Assembly (NCBI RefSeq): GCF_003855095.1
Contig: NZ_CP033972.1
Location: 2,976,001 to 3,040,000, forward strand
DNA length: 64,000 bases
From: Gordonia insulae
GTDB lineage: Bacteria > Actinomycetota > Actinomycetes > Mycobacteriales > Mycobacteriaceae
Reading direction: 5' to 3'
In this document: positions 59,431 through 64,000 of the stretch, one piece after another
How positions within the stretch are numbered: position 1 is the stretch's first letter
Layout of the letters: the number at the start of each line of letters is the position of its first letter
Made by a program: the position numbers and the translations under genes
Notes under the pieces: model-generated
What the model was told of the DNA's origin: nothing
What the model saw: only the letters and a program-made list of their open reading frames with translations
Database searches by the model: none

Positions 59431-59664
59431 CGTTCCCGAACCGACCCATCGCCGTGTCGTTTGCCGCTCGGGCGATAGCCACCCGACGCGATCTCGCGCT
59501 TCCACCAGCATTTCCCGGCTATCGATGAGCCCGATACCAACTATCGCCGCGACGCGCTTCCGATCACCCCCGCCCTCACGCACAGTAAGTGACACAGCAC
59601 ACATGAGCTCGCGATGGCCTGACACCGTCACGAGACGCCGCCCAGCTTCGAGAGAGGACATCTG

Positions 59665-60792
59665 ATGGCTCCGGTGGAGAGAATCGGGATCGTAGGAGCC
59701 GGCGCTGCCGGGCTGACTTTGGGGGTGCTACTGAGCGACGCCGGATTCGATGTCGAGGTTCTTGAAAAGGAAGTCGATGATACCAACACCCTCGGGTCCG
59801 GGATCACTCTGCAGGGCAACGCCCTACGGGTACTGCGTGACATCGGCGTGTGGCCGGAACTGTTGGCGCGCGGCTTTCCCTGCGACTCCCTGGCATTGCG
59901 CGCCCCCGACCTTGACGCGACGGTGCTCGCCGTCCTACCCGACGTCCGCACCGGAGGGGACGACCTCCCTGCCACCCTCGGCATGTACCGACCCGATCTG
60001 GCCGCGATTGTGCGTGCTCGCGCTGAGCAGGCAGGTGCTCGGTTGACCTATGACGCACGGGTCAGCGACGTGTCTCAGGACGACCGTTCGGTGACAGTCA
60101 CGTTGCACACAGGTGAGCAACGACAGTTCGACGTCCTCGTGGGCGCGGACGGGATCAACTCCGTGACGCGACGGCTGATCGGCATCGACGTGACTCCGGC
60201 CGCGACCGGTGCAGGCGCATGGCGGGCCATCGTTCCGCGGCCGGCCGACATCACTCGTAGCGAACTCATCTACGGCGGGCCGCTGTACATCGCGGGGTAC
60301 TGCCCCATCAGCGACAACCACATGTACGCGTACATCGTCGAACCCGCTCACGAACGGGATGTGATCGCCGACCGGCCCGAACTGCGACGGCTGGCCGGGC
60401 TGTACGGCGGTCCATGGCAGGACATTTCTCGCGCCATCGACGACAACACGGCCGTCCACTACACGAAGTTCACCACCCACCTGCTCGACGGAGCCTGGCA
60501 CCGAGGCCGGGTCGTCCTCATCGGCGACGCGGCACACAATTGTCCCCCGACCATCGCCCAAGGGGCCGCGATGGCGATCGAGGACGCAGCGGTCCTCGCC
60601 GAGGAGTTGATCAAGGCACGCGATCTCGATGATGCGGTCATGGAGCGATTCCACGAACGGCGTGTCCCCCGCGCGCGGGAGGTGGTCGAGTCGTCGGTGC
60701 AACTCGTGCGCTGGTTGGTCGACAAGGAACCCAATCCCGACATCCCCGGCGTCATGCATCGCGTCGCCGCCATGGTCAAGGAACCGGCATGA
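59665..60792 (+). CDS. FAD-dependent aromatic hydroxylase (class A flavoprotein monooxygenase)
   Basis: 375 residues. Dinucleotide fold IGIVGAGAAGLTLGVLLSDAG (residues 7-27) with the acidic end EVLEKE, the DG motif DVLVGADGINSVTR (about 155-168) and the GD motif VVLIGDAAHNCPPTIAQGA (about 285-303). Length and spacing match salicylate/p-hydroxybenzoate hydroxylase-type enzymes, which add OH ortho or para to a phenolic group using NAD(P)H. It overlaps the ACMSD-like gene by 4 bp. In the cluster it would act on the demethylated product of the P450. Confidence 0.9.
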   Translation: MAPVERIGIVGAGAAGLTLGVLLSDAGFDVEVLEKEVDDTNTLGSGITLQGNALRVLRDIGVWPELLARGFPCDSLALRAPDLDATVLAVLPDVRTGGDDLPATLGMYRPDLAAIVRARAEQAGARLTYDARVSDVSQDDRSVTVTLHTGEQRQFDVLVGADGINSVTRRLIGIDVTPAATGAGAWRAIVPRPADITRSELIYGGPLYIAGYCPISDNHMYAYIVEPAHERDVIADRPELRRLAGLYGGPWQDISRAIDDNTAVHYTKFTTHLLDGAWHRGRVVLIGDAAHNCPPTIAQGAAMAIEDAAVLAEELIKARDLDDAVMERFHERRVPRAREVVESSVQLVRWLVDKEPNPDIPGVMHRVAAMVKEPA

Positions 60793-61850
60793 CGGAGGCG
60801 AATCCCGTTGTCGACGTCCACGCCCACGCGCTGTTCCCGCCGATCGAACAACGAGTGGCCGAGCTCGACGCCGCCGGCCTGCAGGCTGCCCGTGAACTGG
60901 AAATCCGACGCAATGGTGAATCATCCATGGCAGCTTCGGGTCAGATGATCACATCGCGATGGAGTCTGTTGACCGACCTCGACACCCGGATCGAGGCGAT
61001 GGATGCCAGCGGCGTCGATGTCCAGCTGATCTCCCCGTCCCCCTCGCATTACTACCCTTTCCTCGGTTTCTCGGAGGCCGAACAGGTCGCCCGCGAGCTC
61101 AACAGATCCGTCATGGATCTCGTCGCCCAAGCCCCAGGGCGTCTGCGCGGGCTCGGGGTGGCGCCTCTACAACACCCCGATCTCATGGCTCCGATGCTGG
61201 TCGACGCAGTCACCGACTGCGGCCTTGACGGTGTCGAGATCGGCTCCTTCGGGGCGGCGGTAGACGGCGGTCAGGCGAACACGGTCGAGCTCTCCGATCC
61301 GCGGCTCGAATCATTCTGGGCGACCGCCGAAGACCTCAACGCAGTCATCTTTCTCCATCCATTCGGGTGCTCACTGGACGAACGACTTGACCGCTTCTAC
61401 CTGGCCAACACCGTGGCGCAGCCAGCTGAGAACGCTGTCGCCCTGTCACACTTGATTTTCAGCGGCGTGCTCGACCGTCACCCTGGACTCCAGGTGATCG
61501 CAGCCCATGGCGGGGGATACCTTCCCACCGCGATCGGCCGTTCCGACCGCGCCTGGGAGATGCGCCCCGAAGCCCGCGTCTGCCTGCAACCGCCGTCGCA
61601 CTACCTCCGCAAACTCTGGTTCGACTCGTTGACCCATGACGCCAGGCAACTGCGCGCCCTGATCGAGACGGTCGGTGTCGACCGGGTGGTGCTCGGATCC
61701 GATTACCCGTTCGACATGGGTTCCGATGACCCGGTTCATGCCGTCACGTCGGCGTTGGCCGATCCCGCCGAATGCGCTGACGTGTTGCGTCACAACGCCT
61801 ACCGGATTCTGGGGGAACGCGAGCGCACACCGGTGCAGCGATCGATGTGA
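60789..61850 (+). CDS. Amidohydrolase-family decarboxylase (ACMSD-like)
   Basis: 353 residues, Amidohydro_2 (PF04909) family. Metal ligands: VDVHAHALF (H-x-H, residues 10-12), IFLHPFGC (His), VIAAHGGGYLPTAIGRSDRAW (His) and LGSDYPFDMG (Asp). Members decarboxylate aromatic acids or ring-cleavage products (ACMSD, gamma-resorcylate decarboxylase, 5-carboxy-2-hydroxymuconate-6-semialdehyde decarboxylase PraH). Given the extradiol dioxygenase next door, removing the carboxyl group of a meta-cleavage product is the most coherent role, but direct decarboxylation of the aromatic acid is not excluded. The start is inside the hydroxylase stop codon. Confidence 0.9.
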   Translation: MTEANPVVDVHAHALFPPIEQRVAELDAAGLQAARELEIRRNGESSMAASGQMITSRWSLLTDLDTRIEAMDASGVDVQLISPSPSHYYPFLGFSEAEQVARELNRSVMDLVAQAPGRLRGLGVAPLQHPDLMAPMLVDAVTDCGLDGVEIGSFGAAVDGGQANTVELSDPRLESFWATAEDLNAVIFLHPFGCSLDERLDRFYLANTVAQPAENAVALSHLIFSGVLDRHPGLQVIAAHGGGYLPTAIGRSDRAWEMRPEARVCLQPPSHYLRKLWFDSLTHDARQLRALIETVGVDRVVLGSDYPFDMGSDDPVHAVTSALADPAECADVLRHNAYRILGERERTPVQRSM

Positions 61851-61954
61851 TCGATAGCTCGTATATCGACATCCCGCTTCCGCAGCGGGCTACCTGATCA
61901 GACACTCAGGGGAACAAACGTTTTCCCGTCCCCCATTTCACGAAAGGTCTTGTC
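61851..61954 (+). promoter_or_regulatory. Spacer before the extradiol dioxygenase gene
   Basis: 104 bp, with a small stem CCCGCT/AGCGGG (61873-61889) and ACGAAAGG as ribosome-binding region. AACAAACGTTTTCCCG is a local AT-rich patch. A separate promoter is possible. Confidence 0.4.
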
Positions 61955-62974
61955 ATGAACAAGTATCTAGCCGGCCTCGTCCACATCGAGATCACGACTC
62001 CCGATGTCGATGGCTCAGCTGATTTCTACACTCGCAAGTTCGGTATGCGGGAGTTCGCACGTCGCGACGGCAGAGTGTATCTGCGTTGCTGGGGCGACTA
62101 TCAGCCCTACAGCGTGGTACTCGTACCAGGCGCTCAACCGGGTCTGCATCAGATGGCCTGGCGAACAACGAGTTCCGAAGCGCTCGAGGAGGCCGCCGCA
62201 CGGGTCGAGCAGGCCGGTATCCAAGGGACCTGGACGGATGGCGGACTGGGGTACGGCCGGGCGTTCGAGTTCACCGGCCCCTACGGCCACCCCATGCGAT
62301 TGGTCTTCGATGTGGACGACTACGAGGCAGATGCCGAGCATCGGTCGATCTATCCCGATCGGCCGGAGATGCGGTCGGCACATGCCGGCGCACCGCGATT
62401 CCTCGACCATGTCACCATTGCGGCAACCGATGTCCGCGGATTCTGTGAGTGGTACGCGGAAGTTCTCGACTACCGCATCATGGGATACACCGAGCTCGAC
62501 GACGCGCCTATCACGGTGTTCGGAGTTCTCACCACCAACGAGAAGTCCCACGATCTCGGTGTCGTGCTGGACACCTCGAGCACCCCAGGCCGGGTCAACC
62601 ACCTCGCCTTCTGGGTCGACACGTACGAAGAGTTGGTGATCTGCGCGCAGGTTCTGCTCGAGCGCGGGACCGACATGGAGTACGGCCCCTCAGTGCACGG
62701 GATCGGCGAACAGAACTTCCTCTACTTCCGCGAACCGAGCACCATGCGGGTGGAACTGAATTCCGGTGGTTACCGCAATTACGTGCCCGGCTGGGAGCCG
62801 AAGGTGTGGAAGCCATCCGACGGTTCCAACAACATCTTCCGCAACAGCGCGATGCCCATGTCGATGACCGAGTCCTTCCCTGCCGCCGATGGTTTCACCG
62901 CAACAGAGGAAGGCGTCTCTGATGAGATGAAGGCCGAGCTGCTCAACCCGTACGCCCAGCACGGCCGGGGCTGA
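61955..62974 (+). CDS. Type I (VOC) extradiol ring-cleavage dioxygenase
   Basis: 339 residues, two VOC domains. The N-terminal domain (about 8-120: VHIEITTPDVDGSADFYTRKFGM) is the non-catalytic one, and the C-terminal domain (about 148-280) has the Fe(II) ligands: His in FLDHVTIAATD, His in RVNHLAFWVDT and Glu in MRVELNSGGY. NFLYFREPSTMRVELNSGGYR is the extradiol signature spread over residues 250-270. Cleaves catechol-type rings next to the hydroxyl groups. A C-terminal tail of about 60 residues is longer than in BphC-type enzymes, resembling catechol 2,3-dioxygenase relatives acting on substituted catechols. Confidence 0.92.
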   Translation: MNKYLAGLVHIEITTPDVDGSADFYTRKFGMREFARRDGRVYLRCWGDYQPYSVVLVPGAQPGLHQMAWRTTSSEALEEAAARVEQAGIQGTWTDGGLGYGRAFEFTGPYGHPMRLVFDVDDYEADAEHRSIYPDRPEMRSAHAGAPRFLDHVTIAATDVRGFCEWYAEVLDYRIMGYTELDDAPITVFGVLTTNEKSHDLGVVLDTSSTPGRVNHLAFWVDTYEELVICAQVLLERGTDMEYGPSVHGIGEQNFLYFREPSTMRVELNSGGYRNYVPGWEPKVWKPSDGSNNIFRNSAMPMSMTESFPAADGFTATEEGVSDEMKAELLNPYAQHGRG

Positions 62975-62990
62975 GGAGACTTTCGCAACG

Positions 62991-63026
62991 GTGTTCACCC
63001 GGTAGGAGTTCCGACCGGGTGAACAC
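62991..63026. terminator. Hairpin between dioxygenase and FAH genes
   Basis: GTGTTCACCCGGT (62991-63003) pairs perfectly with ACCGGGTGAACAC (63014-63026), with GGA/TCC inside the loop. It sits 17 bp after the dioxygenase stop and 24 bp before the FAH start. Could terminate, stabilise or serve as an attenuator within the operon. Confidence 0.65.
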
Positions 63027-63049
63027 TGTCCCGCCCACGATGGAGAACT

Positions 63050-63994
63050 ATGAAGATCGCACGCAGACAAACCGACCACGGTCCACGCTGCGCCGTCGTC
63101 GACGACGATCTACTGATCGACCTGTTGATCGATGATTCGCTCCTCGACCTGTTGCGCACCGAGGACCCGAGCCGTGTCGACGACGTGGCATCTGCCGCCC
63201 TCCGCAACCGGCGAACCGTCACCCCCATCGACGAGGCCACTCTTCTCGCACCTCTTCAACCACCGACGTTCCGCGACTTCTCGACGTTCCCCGAGCACAT
63301 CGCCGGCATCGGCAAGAACCTCGATCCACAGGCCGAGGTGCCCGAGATATTCTGGGAGATACCGACTTTCTACTTCTCCAACCCCTACGCGATCGTCGGC
63401 CCCTACGATTCGGTCCCCATCTCGCCGGGTTGCCGCGATTTCGACTTCGAGCTCGAGGTGGGGGCAGTGGTCGGACGCTCCGGTCGCGACCTCGGACCTG
63501 ACGACGCCGATGATCACATCGCCGGATACGTTGTGATCAACGACTTCTCGGCGCGTGACACCCAGTTCCGGGAGATGCAGCTGCATCTTGGACCGGCCAA
63601 GGGCAAGGATTCGTCGACGGTTCTGGGCGCCTTCTTCGTGACGGCCGACGAGCTCGACGGTCGTCGCAGCCGCGCCTCGTTCGACCTCGAGATGCGGGTG
63701 GAGGTCAACGGCGTGACCATCGGCACCGACACGCTGTCGAACATGGCCTGGACCTTTCCGGCTCTGGCGGCGTATGCCTCTCGCGGTACGTGGATCCGGC
63801 CGGGAGATCTCTTGGGCTCGGGTACCTGCCAGTCCGGGTGTCTCGCGGAACTGTGGGGACGCCACGGGCGCGACGCCTATCCTGCATTGCAGCCGGGTGA
63901 TGTGGTCACCACGCACGTCGACGTACTGGGTGGTACCGCCAACGAGATCGCCCCCGCGGCACCGATCACCCCGATCCCACCATGGAGAGGCTGA
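63050..63994 (+). CDS. Fumarylacetoacetate hydrolase (FAH) family protein
   Basis: 314 residues. FAH fold: N-terminal beta domain (about 1-85), then the catalytic part with EIPTFYFSNPYAIVGPYDSV, the metal-binding Glu residues in DFDFELEVGAVVGRSGRDL and Asp in GYVVINDFSARD, and a final GSGTCQSGCLAELWGR pattern. FAH-family enzymes in meta-cleavage pathways act as hydratases, isomerases or decarboxylases (MhpD, HpcE, 4-oxalocrotonate decarboxylase). Fits the step after ring cleavage. Exact chemistry unclear. Confidence 0.9.
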   Translation: MKIARRQTDHGPRCAVVDDDLLIDLLIDDSLLDLLRTEDPSRVDDVASAALRNRRTVTPIDEATLLAPLQPPTFRDFSTFPEHIAGIGKNLDPQAEVPEIFWEIPTFYFSNPYAIVGPYDSVPISPGCRDFDFELEVGAVVGRSGRDLGPDDADDHIAGYVVINDFSARDTQFREMQLHLGPAKGKDSSTVLGAFFVTADELDGRRSRASFDLEMRVEVNGVTIGTDTLSNMAWTFPALAAYASRGTWIRPGDLLGSGTCQSGCLAELWGRHGRDAYPALQPGDVVTTHVDVLGGTANEIAPAAPITPIPPWRG

Positions 63995-64000
63995 TGAGCA
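63994..64000 (+). CDS. Start of a further CDS at the window edge (partial)
   Basis: ATGAGCA begins within the FAH stop codon (TGATG junction), so another gene of the same operon probably starts here. Nothing beyond seven bases can be read. Confidence 0.45.

Larger units (their letters stand above)
59041..59664. other. Long intergenic region between MFS and flavin hydroxylase genes
   Basis: About 620 bp without a convincing gene. It contains the 36-bp palindrome (59072), a second hairpin with perfect 11-bp arms CGCGAACGCCT (59402-59412 and 59420-59430) and a stretch of lower GC (about 59270-59400). The promoter of the hydroxylase operon should be near its 3' end. The region could hide a leader RNA or a decayed gene; short ORFs present have no support. 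Confidence 0.5.

Noticed and set aside
59314..59661. Possible 115-residue minus-strand ORF in the long intergenic gap, and a 62-residue plus-strand ORF
   Set aside because: No ribosome-binding site, no recognisable domain and composition typical of non-coding frames; kept only as part of the gap description.
54475..64000. Gentisate pathway as an explanation for the aromatic cluster
   Set aside because: FAH-family enzyme and flavin hydroxylase would fit, but gentisate dioxygenase is a cupin, while the dioxygenase here is a VOC extradiol enzyme with the H-H-E triad; the ACMSD-like gene would also be unexplained.

Overview
The window is uniformly high-GC DNA with actinobacterial codon use (G or C at most third positions, frequent GTG starts, ATGA/GTGA stop-start overlaps). 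Gene order points to the Mycobacteriales, most likely Gordonia or a close relative. From memory of Mycobacterium tuberculosis, moeA2-psd-pssA-AAA ATPase (Rv0438c-Rv0435c) and GCS2-sodC-LytR_C-DUF3263 / def-GNAT-xthA (Rv0433-Rv0430 / Rv0429c-Rv0427c) form one block. Here the same genes appear in the same relative order and orientation, but split by an inserted block (34.8-44.1 kb) and, near the end, by an RNase/barstar pair. The genus call is inference, because no rRNA or other marker gene is present.

Layout. 0-4.3 kb: tail of an ABC solute-binding protein, an ABC ATPase/FtsX-like permease pair, and a NarL-type two-component system. 4.3-8.3 kb: a compact membrane locus DUF4178-DUF2617-DUF4247-DUF350-membrane spermidine-synthase-like protein. 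8.3-9.9 kb: a divergent SDR/TetR pair with clear palindromic operators. 9.9-16.4 kb: a LytS/LytTR two-component system followed by two acetate-type Na+/solute symporters with small membrane partners. 16.4-23.3 kb: an amidase, a TetR/MFS efflux pair with two operators, and a TetR-controlled two-subunit acyl-CoA dehydrogenase. 23.3-28.4 kb: three luciferase-like flavin monooxygenases, a 44-residue Cys-containing small ORF, a second DUF350 protein and an SRPBCC protein. 28.4-34.8 kb: HAD phosphatase, MoeA, phosphatidylethanolamine synthesis (Psd, PssA) and a two-domain CDC48-like ATPase. 34.8-44.1 kb: PhyH-like dioxygenase, an SMR efflux pair, two small envelope proteins, and a complete Mrp Na+/H+ antiporter operon with MrpA and MrpB fused. 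44.1-50.6 kb: the housekeeping block with an RNase/barstar toxin-immunity pair inside it. 50.6-54.4 kb: a RES-domain toxin-antitoxin module and an iron-box-associated siderophore-binding lipoprotein with a SagB-like oxidoreductase.

54.4-64.0 kb is an aromatic-acid catabolic cluster: IclR regulator, VanB-type reductase, CYP199-like P450, aromatic-acid MFS importer, flavin hydroxylase, ACMSD-like decarboxylase, type I extradiol dioxygenase and FAH-family enzyme. The set is consistent with import and O-demethylation of a methoxybenzoate, ring hydroxylation, meta-cleavage, decarboxylation and chain processing. A p-anisate to protocatechuate 2,3-cleavage route is my leading but untested reading.

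The most unusual sequence-level signal is a short dispersed repeat family with core GAGCG(A/G)AGCGA, found at six loci and always inside genes. It occurs alone or as tandem arrays of 30- or 36-bp units, keeps the reading frame, and lies in apparent surface loops or termini. Several intergenic hairpins with very long stems separate operons, and two of them share an apical core.
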